Origin: BACL11 sp945865535
GTDB lineage: Bacteria; Bacteroidota; Bacteroidia; Flavobacteriales; BACL11
Assembly: GCA_947502765.1 (NCBI GenBank)
Contig: CANNBA010000002.1
Coordinates: forward strand, 53,104 to 117,103
DNA length: 64,000 nucleotides
Direction of reading: 5' to 3'
Under the pieces are notes generated by a model. That model ran no database searches and was not told where the DNA came from. It worked only from the letters and a program-made list of their open reading frames with translations. Of the stretch, positions 28,171 through 36,006 are shown piece by piece (position 1 is the first letter of the stretch; the number at the start of each line of letters is the position of its first letter). The translations under genes were made by a program, and so were the position numbers.

Positions 28171-29283
28171 TTAGTGATTGTGTCCTTTATGAGGATCATC
28201 TCCTGATTCTAGAATATCTAATAATTCTACTTCAAAAATAAGAGTAGCATTTGGACCAATTCCTGCTTGAGGAATACCTCTTTCTCCATATGCAAGATTT
28301 CCTGGAATAATAAAAGTCCATTTATCTCCAACAACCATCAGTTGAACTCCTTCTGTCCAACCTGGAATCACACGATTTAAAGGAAATTCAACCGGCTCAC
28401 CTCTTTGTACTGAAGAATCAAATATTGTACCATCTACAAGTTTGCCTGTATAATGCACCTTCACGGTGCTTGTAGCAGCTGGATGCACTTCACCAGTGCC
28501 TTTTGCAATCACTTTATAAGCTAATCCACTAGCTGTTATTGTAGCCCCTTGAGTAAGATTGTTCATTTCTTCAATAGCTTTTTTTGCTTTCTCAGCATTT
28601 ACTTTCTCCAAATCTACTTGCGCAGCTTTAAATACTTTTGGAGCGTTAAATGCTTTTGCAGTTGCACCTTGTCTTATAATAGTAACTGTATTCATTACAT
28701 CATCTTGAGTAATTGCATTTACAACATCCATACCCTCTATTACATGTCCAAATACGGTATGAAACCCATCTAACCAAGGTGTTTCTTTATGTGTAATAAA
28801 AAATTGACTTCCATTTGTCATGCCTGTATTACCATAAGCTTGTTTTGAGCCTTGAGGATCAGAATTTGCCATGGATAATATTCCAGGACCATTATGGGTC
28901 AAATCTTTTCTTGTTTCATCATAAAAGTTGTAACCTGGTCCACCACCACCAGTACCTTCTGGACAACCACCTTGTATCATAAAGTCAGCAATTACTCTAT
29001 GGAATTTTAAACCATTATAATAAGGAACTCCTTGATTTTTTTTGTTGTTTTCCATAGTTCCTTCTGCTAGAGCTACAAAATTGGCTACTGTAAGTGGTGT
29101 TTTCTCATATTCTAACTGAATTAAGATATCTCCTTTTGTTGTATTTATTTTTGCGTACATACCGTTTTCTAAATTTGATTTTTTATTATTATTAGTTGTA
29201 GTTGTTTCTTTCTTGAAAACATTTTGCGAAAATGCACCGAACGTTACAGCGCATAACATAGATAGAATTGTGATTTTTTTCAT
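28171..29283 (-). CDS. Exported cyclophilin-FKBP fusion peptidyl-prolyl isomerase
   Basis: A 370-aa protein with a signal peptide (about 1-19). It joins two unrelated isomerase folds. A cyclophilin domain spans about residues 42-215 (FHRVIADFMIQGG, GSQFFITHKETPWLDG, HTVFGHVIEG) and an FKBP domain about 250-360 (VKVHYTGKLVDGTIFDSS, VIPGWTEGVQLM, IPGNLAYGERG). Both active-site patterns look intact. It should assist folding in the periplasm or at the cell surface. The His-rich end (DPHKGHNH) could bind metal. It lies 9 nt after the DHH phosphoesterase gene. Confidence 0.93.
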   Translation of the reverse strand: MKKITILSMLCAVTFGAFSQNVFKKETTTTNNNKKSNLENGMYAKINTTKGDILIQLEYEKTPLTVANFVALAEGTMENNKKNQGVPYYNGLKFHRVIADFMIQGGCPEGTGGGGPGYNFYDETRKDLTHNGPGILSMANSDPQGSKQAYGNTGMTNGSQFFITHKETPWLDGFHTVFGHVIEGMDVVNAITQDDVMNTVTIIRQGATAKAFNAPKVFKAAQVDLEKVNAEKAKKAIEEMNNLTQGATITASGLAYKVIAKGTGEVHPAATSTVKVHYTGKLVDGTIFDSSVQRGEPVEFPLNRVIPGWTEGVQLMVVGDKWTFIIPGNLAYGERGIPQAGIGPNATLIFEVELLDILESGDDPHKGHNH

Positions 29284-29292
29284 AGTTTAATT

Positions 29293-30306
29293 TTAATTGG
29301 TTAGTTCTTTTTTATAAGTATTTATTATTTTCTCAATTAGTTTAATTGTTTCATTTACTGATACTTGTGAAATCCCACCTGAAGCATTTATATGCCCTCC
29401 TCCATTAAAGTATTTATTTGCTATTTCATTTACATTGAAATTACCTTTCGAGCGCAAAGAAAGTTTTACAAATCCATCTTTCTCGGCAATAAAAGCAGCA
29501 AATTTTATGCCTTTAATGGCTAAGGCATAATTTACAAAACCTTCAGTATCTCCTTTTTGGAACTCAAATCGCTCTAATTCCTCAGCAGCTAACGAAATTA
29601 CAGCACTATTATTCTCTGGATAAAGTAATAATTTTTCATTAAGGCAATAGCCTAATAATCTCATTCTATTAGCTGATGAATTGTCGTAAATCAAATCATG
29701 AATTTTAGCATTCTCAGCTCCTGCTGCAATTAGTTTTGCAATTATATGATGTGTTTTTGCAGTTACATTAGAATATTTAAAACTACCTGTATCGGTCATT
29801 ATGCCAACATATAAACATTCCGCAATGGCTTTATTGATATGGTTACTAAGTTCCATGGCATCAATTATTTCATATACTAATTGTGCTGTAGAGCACGCTT
29901 GAGTATCACTAAAAATAATATCGGCAATATTCATGTCTGGGTCTTGATGATGATCAATAAGTATTTTGGTAGCCTTAGCCTTGGTAACAGTTTCTCCAAA
30001 ATCAGAAATTCTACTTATATGGCTAAAATCCATCAAAAAAATTAAATCAGCATTTTTGGTTATTTTTTGTGCTTCTTCTTCATTTCCTTCATAAACTAAA
30101 ACTTCATTATTGCCAGGCATCCAATGTAAAAAATTTGCATATTCATTAGGGGTGATTACACTAATAGTATGCCTGAATTGCTTTAAAAAATGAAACAATG
30201 CCAGAGAGGATCCCATCGCATCACCATCAGGACCTCTGTGTGTTGTTATTACAATTTGCTTAGGTGGAGTAAGCAGGTTTTTTAGTATCGAAACATTTTC
30301 TAGCAT
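29293..30306 (-). CDS. DHH/DHHA1 phosphoesterase (NrnA-like nanoRNase)
   Basis: Starting at the ATG at 30306 gives 337 aa. Motifs: GPDGDAMGSSLA (motif I), LMDFSH, then DHHQDPD and the C-terminal DHHA1 motif GGGHINASGG. This set is that of NrnA/RecJ-like phosphoesterases, which degrade short oligonucleotides or 3'-phosphoadenosine phosphate using manganese. A longer in-frame version starting at 30519 is rejected: it would run backwards across the promoters and the start of ndk, and its extra residues look non-coding. A TATTTTTG element sits 7 nt upstream of the chosen ATG. Confidence 0.88.
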   Translation of the reverse strand: MLENVSILKNLLTPPKQIVITTHRGPDGDAMGSSLALFHFLKQFRHTISVITPNEYANFLHWMPGNNEVLVYEGNEEEAQKITKNADLIFLMDFSHISRISDFGETVTKAKATKILIDHHQDPDMNIADIIFSDTQACSTAQLVYEIIDAMELSNHINKAIAECLYVGIMTDTGSFKYSNVTAKTHHIIAKLIAAGAENAKIHDLIYDNSSANRMRLLGYCLNEKLLLYPENNSAVISLAAEELERFEFQKGDTEGFVNYALAIKGIKFAAFIAEKDGFVKLSLRSKGNFNVNEIANKYFNGGGHINASGGISQVSVNETIKLIEKIINTYKKELTN

Positions 30307-30313
30307 ATGGTTG

Positions 30314-30321
30314 CAAAAATA
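30314..30321 (-). promoter_or_regulatory. Bacteroidota -7 promoter element of the DHH phosphoesterase gene
   Basis: TATTTTTG on the reverse strand ends 7 nt before the ATG at 30306, supporting that start and a nearly leaderless transcript. Confidence 0.6.
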
Positions 30322-30356
30322 ATAAAAGAAATAAGAGTGAGTTTTGATTAAAATTA

Positions 30357-30364
30357 TAATTTTG
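30357..30364 (+). promoter_or_regulatory. Bacteroidota -7 promoter element of ndk
   Basis: TAATTTTG lies 27 nt before the ndk ATG at 30392, divergent from the promoter of the DHH gene 35 bp away. It excludes the longer ndk frame from 30344. Confidence 0.6.
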
Positions 30365-30391
30365 CAGCCCTTAATAAAAAATACAAATAAG

Positions 30392-30808
30392 ATGGGAAAC
30401 ATTACATTTACAATGATTAAGCCTGAAGCTGTTGCCGCTAATAATAGTGGAGGAATTTTGAAAATGATTGAAGAAGGAGGTTTTAGAATTGTCGCAATGA
30501 AAAAAGTGTTATTATCCAAAGAAAGAGCTGGAGCGTTTTATGCTGTACATAAAGCAAGACCTTTTTATGGGGAATTGGTTGATTATATGAGTGGTGGGCC
30601 CATTATTGCGGCTATCTTGGAAAAACATAATGCAGTAGCTGATTTCAGGACTTTAATAGGTGCCACTAACCCTTTAGAAGCTGCTGAAGGGACCATTAGA
30701 AAGAAGTACGCTACTTCACTAGCTGAAAATGCTGTACATGGGTCTGATTCTGATGAAAATGCTAAAATTGAAGCTGATTTTCATTTTTCTACTGAGGAAA
30801 GATACTAA
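30392..30808 (+). CDS. ndk: Nucleoside diphosphate kinase
   Basis: 138 aa from the ATG at 30392, the normal size. It equilibrates nucleoside di- and triphosphates through a phospho-histidine. The N-terminus (GNITFTMIKPEAV) and the active-site histidine of NAVHGSDS near residue 114 are intact. The frame is open from 30344, but that start lies upstream of the TAATTTTG promoter. It is monocistronic, with its own promoter and a strong terminator 24 nt after the stop. Confidence 0.97.
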   Translation: MGNITFTMIKPEAVAANNSGGILKMIEEGGFRIVAMKKVLLSKERAGAFYAVHKARPFYGELVDYMSGGPIIAAILEKHNAVADFRTLIGATNPLEAAEGTIRKKYATSLAENAVHGSDSDENAKIEADFHFSTEERY

Positions 30809-30832
30809 TCTTTTAAGCTGGTAATACCCAAT

Positions 30833-30860
30833 AAAAGCCTCCTTTTTAGGAGACTTTTTT
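30833..30860. terminator. Bidirectional intrinsic terminator between ndk and the DUF721 gene
   Basis: AAAAGcCTCC, loop TTTTTA, GGAGaCTTTT gives a 9-pair stem with one mismatch, followed on the + strand by TTTTTTGTTTT. It lies 24 nt after ndk and 4 nt beyond the stop of the reverse-strand DUF721 gene, so it can serve both. Confidence 0.7.
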
Positions 30861-30863
30861 GTT

Positions 30864-31154
30864 TTACTTCAAAACTATATCAGTAATTAACTTCTTGCCT
30901 ACTTTTTGGTTTATTTGGCTGATAAAATCTGACTTTTTGTAACTTAACTCATTTCTCACTACTGCCGATTTAAGTTTTACATATAAAATACCTTTGTATA
31001 TCTTTTGATCAGTAATGTATTTGGATATTGGCGCACCAATAATTTCTTCCCAAGCATCTAGGGCATTTAACTTATCTAATTTTTCTGCTAGCTTTGGATT
31101 TTTCATCAATTTTCTAATGATGTCCCCTACTTTTCGATTGTTATTTCCCCTCAT
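30864..31154 (-). CDS. DUF721 protein (DciA-like)
   Basis: A 96-aa protein with the DUF721 pattern: a helical N-terminus, LDAWEEIIGAPISKYI, then LYVKLKSAVVRNELSYKK. DUF721 includes DciA, which loads the replicative helicase DnaB in bacteria lacking DnaC. Short versions next to recF are widespread. It overlaps the end of recF by 14 nt and must be translated from the recF transcript. A direct role as a helicase loader in this organism is inference from family and context. Confidence 0.8.
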   Translation of the reverse strand: MRGNNNRKVGDIIRKLMKNPKLAEKLDKLNALDAWEEIIGAPISKYITDQKIYKGILYVKLKSAVVRNELSYKKSDFISQINQKVGKKLITDIVLK

Positions 31155-32250
31155 CAGTTAGCTTGCCATTTTCTATAGTGTAAATGCTATAAGTAATTCC
31201 TGCTTTTGTAAGTATTGCTGCGCTTCTTTTTGCATGAGTATCGGTAATAAACACCTGTCCAAATACATTTTTATTTACAAAACTGATGAGTTTTAATATT
31301 CTATGATCATCTAATTTATCAAATATATCATCTAGTAGTAAAATAGGTTTGAATCCTAGTTGTTTTTTTATAAAGTCAAATTGAGCTAATTTTAGCGCAA
31401 TCAAAAAAGACTTTTGTTGACCTTGGGATCCTATTTTTTTTATAGAGTGAGCATTCATTTTAAAGAAAATATCATCTTTATGTGTTCCTACTTGTGTTGT
31501 TTTACTTATTCTATCTTTTGAGTTACTTGCAAGAAGTAATGCACCGAAGTCATCATCATTCAATTGCGATTTATATTCTAAATCAACTACTTCATTACCT
31601 GCTGATATCTCAGAATAATATTTGTTAAATACAGGAGTAAGCTGTTTTAAAAATTCTTTTCTTTCTCTGTGGATGATATTTCCATGTTCTATCAGTTGCT
31701 TGTCATATATTTCAAGAGTTATAGCATCATAATATCCTTTATCATTAAACTGTTTTAAAAGGGCATTTCTTTGTTTTAGAGCTTTATTATACTGTATTAA
31801 TACTTGCAAATAGCTTTGTTTGTATTGCGCTATACTGCTATCTAAATACTTTCTTCTTACTTCACTTTCTTCTAGTATTAAATTGGTGTCCGTTGGAGAT
31901 ATTATTATGATAGGAAATTGTCCAATGTGTTCTGAAAATCGAATGTATTTTTTATTATTCTTTTGGACACTTTTTGCTTCCCCTTCTTTTAAATTACACT
32001 GTATTTCAGAAGTACTACCATCTTTATCAAAAGTGCCTTTTAACATAAAATAAGCTTGCTTAAATTGTATGTTTTGGCTGTCAATATGGTTAAAGTAGCT
32101 TTTGGTTTGAGATAAGTAATGTATGGCATCAAGTATATTTGTTTTTCCAGCACCATTACTACCGACAAAGCAATTTACGGGCTTAGTGAAAGTAAATTTA
32201 CTTTCACTATGGTTTTTAAACTGATGTAATTGCAGGTTTTTTAAAAACAA
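31141..32250 (-). CDS. recF: DNA replication/repair protein RecF
   Basis: A 369-aa ATPase that helps load RecA at single-strand gaps. Walker A is VGSNGAGKTN (about 29-38), the signature-like GSQGQQKSFLIALKLAQ is near 275, and Walker B ILLLDDIFDKLDD follows. Length is normal. The N-terminus (FLKNLQLHQFKNH) begins at a TTG codon at 32250. No ATG, GTG or further start fits upstream before the frame closes, so TTG is the likely start. It forms an operon with the DUF721 gene. Confidence 0.93.
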   Translation of the reverse strand: MFLKNLQLHQFKNHSESKFTFTKPVNCFVGSNGAGKTNILDAIHYLSQTKSYFNHIDSQNIQFKQAYFMLKGTFDKDGSTSEIQCNLKEGEAKSVQKNNKKYIRFSEHIGQFPIIIISPTDTNLILEESEVRRKYLDSSIAQYKQSYLQVLIQYNKALKQRNALLKQFNDKGYYDAITLEIYDKQLIEHGNIIHRERKEFLKQLTPVFNKYYSEISAGNEVVDLEYKSQLNDDDFGALLLASNSKDRISKTTQVGTHKDDIFFKMNAHSIKKIGSQGQQKSFLIALKLAQFDFIKKQLGFKPILLLDDIFDKLDDHRILKLISFVNKNVFGQVFITDTHAKRSAAILTKAGITYSIYTIENGKLTDEGK

Positions 32251-32327
32251 AATCTTACTTTTTAGTTATTTATCTCTATTTAAAACAATCCTACTAATAA
32301 AAACGAATTGTTGTTTAAAAAAAAACT

Positions 32328-32335
32328 TATATTTG
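32328..32335 (+). promoter_or_regulatory. Bacteroidota -7 promoter element of the TPR-ribH operon
   Basis: TATATTTG lies 21 nt before the ATG at 32357. The in-frame TTG at 32333 falls inside it and is excluded as a start. Confidence 0.65.
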
Positions 32336-32356
32336 CGCCCCAAAAATAAGATTATA

Positions 32357-33034
32357 ATGGCAAAGAAAAACAAAACAGAAGATCAATTTATACAAGTTGA
32401 ACAAGCATTAAGTAAAACGGAGCAGTACCTTGTAAACAATCAGAAAAGTTTGATGATAATTTTAGGAGCAATTATAGGTCTAATCTTGCTTTTTAAAGCT
32501 TATCAAAAATTCTACATTGAACCTTTAGAAGAAGAAGCTCAAATAGAAGTATATATGGCTGAATTGTATTTTCAAAAAGATTCCTTTAATCTTGCCCTTA
32601 ATGGTGATGGACAATATTCTGGTTTTTTAGATGTAGCTGAAGAATATAGCTCAACTAAAATTGGGAATTTAGTAAATTACTATGCCGGACTTTGCTATTT
32701 GCACAATGGCGATTACAACAATGCAATTACATATTTAGAAAATTTTTCATCTGATGATATTATATTGTCATCTCTAGCTCTAGGATGTATTGGTGATGCT
32801 TATATGGAGCTTGGTGATACAGATAAAGCAAAGTCCTCTTATAAAGATGCCGTTGAAAATTCTAACAATGAGTTTACTACACCGAGATACATGATGAAAT
32901 TAGCTATGATTCACGAATTAAAAAAAGAGTATTCAGAGGCATTAGAGATTTATAAATCTATCAAAGTTGATTTTAAAACTTCACTTGAAGCATCTGGTAT
33001 TGAAAAATATATTTCCAGAGCAGAAAATAGATAA
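32357..33034 (+). CDS. Membrane-anchored TPR protein (YfgM-like)
   Basis: From the ATG at 32357 the protein has 225 aa. A short charged cytosolic N-terminus is followed by one membrane helix (LMIILGAIIGLILLF, about 38-52). The rest is an outward-facing TPR-like domain (YYAGLCYLHNGDYNNAITYLENF, SLALGCIGDAYMELGDTDKA). This resembles YfgM-type ancillary factors of the Sec translocon, but no partner is shown. A longer reading from 32333 is rejected since it starts inside the promoter. The stop is one base from the ribH ATG. Confidence 0.82.
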   Translation: MAKKNKTEDQFIQVEQALSKTEQYLVNNQKSLMIILGAIIGLILLFKAYQKFYIEPLEEEAQIEVYMAELYFQKDSFNLALNGDGQYSGFLDVAEEYSSTKIGNLVNYYAGLCYLHNGDYNNAITYLENFSSDDIILSSLALGCIGDAYMELGDTDKAKSSYKDAVENSNNEFTTPRYMMKLAMIHELKKEYSEALEIYKSIKVDFKTSLEASGIEKYISRAENR

Positions 33035-33035
33035 G

Positions 33036-33515
33036 ATGGCTACTAAAAATACAAACCTCTACCTCTTTAATAAGGAAGAAGTACCCAATGCCAAAGGATT
33101 GACCTTTGGTATTGTTGTTTCTGAGTGGAATGCTAATATTACAAATAACCTATTTAAAGGTGCTTATGACACATTAATTGAGTGTGGAGTGCAAGTGGGT
33201 GATATTCGCAAATACTCTGTTCCTGGAAGCTATGAATTAGTATTTGGCGCTAAAGTTGCTGCTAAAACTAAGCCAAATGCAATTATTTGTTTAGGCAGTA
33301 TTATTCAGGGAGAAACTAAGCATTTTGATTTTATATGTAATGCGGTTGCAATGGGAATTAAAGACTTAAACATTCAGTTAGATATTCCTGTTATTTTCGG
33401 AGTCCTTACTGATGATACTATGGATCAAGCAATTAATCGATCAGGGGGCAAACTTGGTAATAAAGGCACTGAGGCGGCAATTACAGCTATTAAAATGGCT
33501 GTTTTAAATAGCTAG
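33036..33515 (+). CDS. ribH: 6,7-dimethyl-8-ribityllumazine synthase RibH
   Basis: From the ATG at 33036 the enzyme has 159 aa, the normal size. It condenses the ribitylaminouracil with dihydroxybutanone phosphate, the penultimate step of riboflavin synthesis, in a large cage-like assembly. Motifs: VSEWNANITN, VPGSYELVFGA, GSIIQGETKHFDFI and GVLTDDTMDQAINRSG. An extended frame from 32967 runs back into the TPR gene and is not credible. It is co-transcribed with the TPR gene (1-nt gap). Confidence 0.96.
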   Translation: MATKNTNLYLFNKEEVPNAKGLTFGIVVSEWNANITNNLFKGAYDTLIECGVQVGDIRKYSVPGSYELVFGAKVAAKTKPNAIICLGSIIQGETKHFDFICNAVAMGIKDLNIQLDIPVIFGVLTDDTMDQAINRSGGKLGNKGTEAAITAIKMAVLNS

Positions 33516-33556
33516 ATATTTTATTTTGGTTTTGTTTATTAAAAGACAAAAAAGTT

Positions 33557-33564
33557 TAAGTTTG
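33557..33564 (+). promoter_or_regulatory. Bacteroidota promoter of tRNA-Arg
   Basis: TAAGTTTG (-7) lies 16 nt before the tRNA, with a TTTG (-33-like) at 33531-33534, 22 nt further up. Spacing is close to the phylum's usual two-part promoter. Confidence 0.65.
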
Positions 33565-33580
33565 CAGCCCGATTTATAAT

Positions 33581-33654
33581 GGTCGAGTAGCTCAGCTGGA
33601 TAGAGCATCTGCCTTCTAAGCAGACGGTCACAGGTTCGAATCCTGTCTCGATCA
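33581..33654 (+). tRNA. tRNA-Arg (anticodon UCU)
   Basis: A complete 74-nt cloverleaf. Acceptor GGTCGAG pairs with CTCGATC (33647-33653), with discriminator A at 33654. The anticodon stem TCTGC/GCAGA encloses loop CTTCTAA with anticodon TCT at 33615-33617, reading AGA, a major Arg codon in this AT-rich genome. The T-arm GGTTCGAATCC is canonical. The 3' CCA is not encoded. Confidence 0.97.
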
Positions 33655-33660
33655 CTTTAA

Positions 33661-33695
33661 TAAAAAAGCCCGAGCACCTGCCCGGGCTTCTCTTA
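33661..33695. terminator. Bidirectional terminator between tRNA-Arg and the T9SS operon
   Basis: Stem AAGCCCG (33666-33672) and CGGGCTT (33683-33689) with a 10-nt loop. On the reverse strand it is followed by TTTTTTA, and it lies 27 nt past the stop of the reverse-strand gene. On the + strand it follows tRNA-Arg and a T-rich stretch. Confidence 0.75.
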
Positions 33696-33715
33696 TTATT
33701 AAAACTAAGTCCTTC

Positions 33716-35995
33716 TTATTGAAAAATTAATTTCTTATTGATAATTCCAGCATCAGTTTCTATTTCTAAAAAGTAGATTCCTTTGGTATTATCTTTTAAG
33801 TTAATCTGTTTAGTGTACTCTCCAATAAATTGTTCCAGGTCTTCTAATACAATCTCCTCTACTACTAAATTGATTACTCTAACTTTTAAGTTCTGTACAG
33901 CTTCACTTGTAAAGCTTATGTTAAATACATCTTTACTTGGGTTAGGGTATATTTTTATGTCACTAATACTATAATCTAATACTCCTGTTAGTATTCCAGT
34001 TACTTCATAAAAAGCAGTATCTCCAATACACCCATTAACATCAGTCACTATACACCAATACCATCCGTTAGTTGTTGGCGTAATTTGTGGAGTAGTTTCT
34101 GAGGTATTCCATAAATATGAATAAGGAGTTCCTCCACCGTTAACCGCCATATTTAGAAAAGGAGGAGTTGCACTTAAAATACCTACAAGATTTGAGACAT
34201 TTAATTGTGTGATAACAATGCTATCACACATTGTTGAACTACTTAGTGTATCATAATAAGTACCTGAAACATTATAAACATGCTGTCCTATTACATAAAC
34301 ATCACCATTACATATATCAATATATTGACTAGTGTTATATATTGGATATACAATTAAATTGGTGTTTACAGTACTATCACAGCCAGTTACAGCAACAAAA
34401 GTATCTGTATAATTTCCTGGAGATGAATATACATTTGAACCTATTTGATAATACTCTCCTTGGCAAATATATTGTGGATTTGAAAAAGAAAAAGCGTTAA
34501 GTACGGTTAAATTCGTATGTACAATACTATCGCATCCAAAATAATTCACTAAAGTATCAGCATATATTCCAGTAGTATTGTAAGAAGAATTTCCTATAAC
34601 ATATGACATGCCACTACAAATCTGTGCATTATTATTTGAAACAATATTAAAAGTACTGCAAGGAGGGCACATCACTACATCTTGAGTTATCATTATGCCA
34701 TTATCCAAATTAATTAGAACAGTGTCATTTTCATAACCCACTGCTGAATACACCACCTGATAACTCCCAGAATCCACAATAGCAGTTTGATATTTACCAA
34801 GCAAATTAGTACTCTCACTTACTGTTGTATTAATAATTTCAACATTTACATTGCTTATTGGCAAGCCACTAATACAATCTGTAATTTCTCCTTGTAAATA
34901 ACATGCTTGCTGAAAATTTCTTCCATATATTAGTAATTTACCTTTGCCACCCACTCCACTATTAATATCAGAAGAAATAATATTTCCTGATGGCAGAAAA
35001 GGATAAGTCCCCCAACAACCATCAAAACCATTTCCACTACCAGCATAAGAATCGTAATGGGCTACTTTTATCATGTAATTAGGATGCGTAATATCATGTA
35101 CAGTCGTTCCATCTCTATAATAAGAAGTAATTAGAAAATTTCCATCAACATGAACATTGTGAGGAATTGTTCCAGAGCCAGAATTAGATCGAATCCTATC
35201 AACTTCTTGAATATTATTTACATCACTAACATCATAGGCAGTTAAATAAGCTCCTGATTGTTCATCAGTAGTAAAAACATAATTTCCATCATCACTTACC
35301 CAAGCGTTATGAGTAAAAGCATTAGGAGTAGTAGCAGATCCAAGCGTTAGAGGATTAGATTTATTACTTACATCAACAGCATAAAGTTTACCACTATTGA
35401 TACATCCAGCCCACATAGTATCTCCCCTAACCATAGCATCATGAATATATTGCTCACTCCATTCTCCTAGATATACTGGATTAATAGGATTAGTAGCTAC
35501 ATCTAAAAAGATGGCTCCATTTGATTGTGGTCCGGCACCACCAGCACCAAATATATACGCAATCCCGTTTTCATCAATATAAATATTATGAGCGCTTGTA
35601 AAAGATAGACTTGTTCCTGTTGTTGGATTTGTAAAATTAGTTCGGTGCCAATAAGTGTTACCCGTCATATCATTTAAATCAATAATTAATAGCCCAGCAT
35701 TAGCCTCTGTTGTAACATAGGCATAATTTCCCCAAGTTTTAATATCTCTCCATGTTGAATTAAGATCAGCAATAAAAAACATTTCAACAGGATTTGTAGG
35801 ATTTGTAACATCTACACAGGAAACTCCAGAACGTAGGCCAACAAGAGCAAATTCATTCCAATTTGCATCTACCCAGCCCCAAATGTCATTTCCTTGAGTT
35901 GTTGGATAGTCATAAGTTCCTAAAAGGTTCATATTCCAGCTGCTTTGTGAAAAAACAAAGAATGGAAAGAATAAAACTAAAAGTATTTTTTTCAT
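33716..35995 (-). CDS. T9SS-exported LVIVD-repeat (choice-of-anchor B) protein
   Basis: A 759-aa secreted protein. Signal peptide about 1-16 (ending FVFSQ). Residues about 20-365 hold beta-propeller-like LVIVD repeats (GVSCVDVTNPTNPV, LYAVDVSNKSNPLTLG, YLTAYDVSDVNNIQEV). A carboxypeptidase-regulatory-like beta domain follows near 370-445. Three short repeats each end in a CDS-containing motif (GCDSIVHTNLTV, GCDSTVNTNLIV, MCDSIVITQLNV). The C-terminal 75 residues (KIYPNPSKDVFNISF to the end) are a type A T9SS sorting domain. It lies 11 nt downstream of the larger exported protein and shares its promoter and terminator. Confidence 0.9.
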   Translation of the reverse strand: MKKILLVLFFPFFVFSQSSWNMNLLGTYDYPTTQGNDIWGWVDANWNEFALVGLRSGVSCVDVTNPTNPVEMFFIADLNSTWRDIKTWGNYAYVTTEANAGLLIIDLNDMTGNTYWHRTNFTNPTTGTSLSFTSAHNIYIDENGIAYIFGAGGAGPQSNGAIFLDVATNPINPVYLGEWSEQYIHDAMVRGDTMWAGCINSGKLYAVDVSNKSNPLTLGSATTPNAFTHNAWVSDDGNYVFTTDEQSGAYLTAYDVSDVNNIQEVDRIRSNSGSGTIPHNVHVDGNFLITSYYRDGTTVHDITHPNYMIKVAHYDSYAGSGNGFDGCWGTYPFLPSGNIISSDINSGVGGKGKLLIYGRNFQQACYLQGEITDCISGLPISNVNVEIINTTVSESTNLLGKYQTAIVDSGSYQVVYSAVGYENDTVLINLDNGIMITQDVVMCPPCSTFNIVSNNNAQICSGMSYVIGNSSYNTTGIYADTLVNYFGCDSIVHTNLTVLNAFSFSNPQYICQGEYYQIGSNVYSSPGNYTDTFVAVTGCDSTVNTNLIVYPIYNTSQYIDICNGDVYVIGQHVYNVSGTYYDTLSSSTMCDSIVITQLNVSNLVGILSATPPFLNMAVNGGGTPYSYLWNTSETTPQITPTTNGWYWCIVTDVNGCIGDTAFYEVTGILTGVLDYSISDIKIYPNPSKDVFNISFTSEAVQNLKVRVINLVVEEIVLEDLEQFIGEYTKQINLKDNTKGIYFLEIETDAGIINKKLIFQ

Positions 35996-36006
35996 GCGTA
36001 TTAGTT

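Noticed and set aside
30307..30519. N-terminal extension of the DHH phosphoesterase to 408 aa
   Set aside because: Runs backwards through both divergent promoters and the start of ndk; the family motifs begin after the ATG at 30306.
32967..33035. Extended start for ribH
   Set aside because: Would overlap the TPR gene by 68 nt and adds no family-like sequence; the ATG at 33036 gives the normal length.
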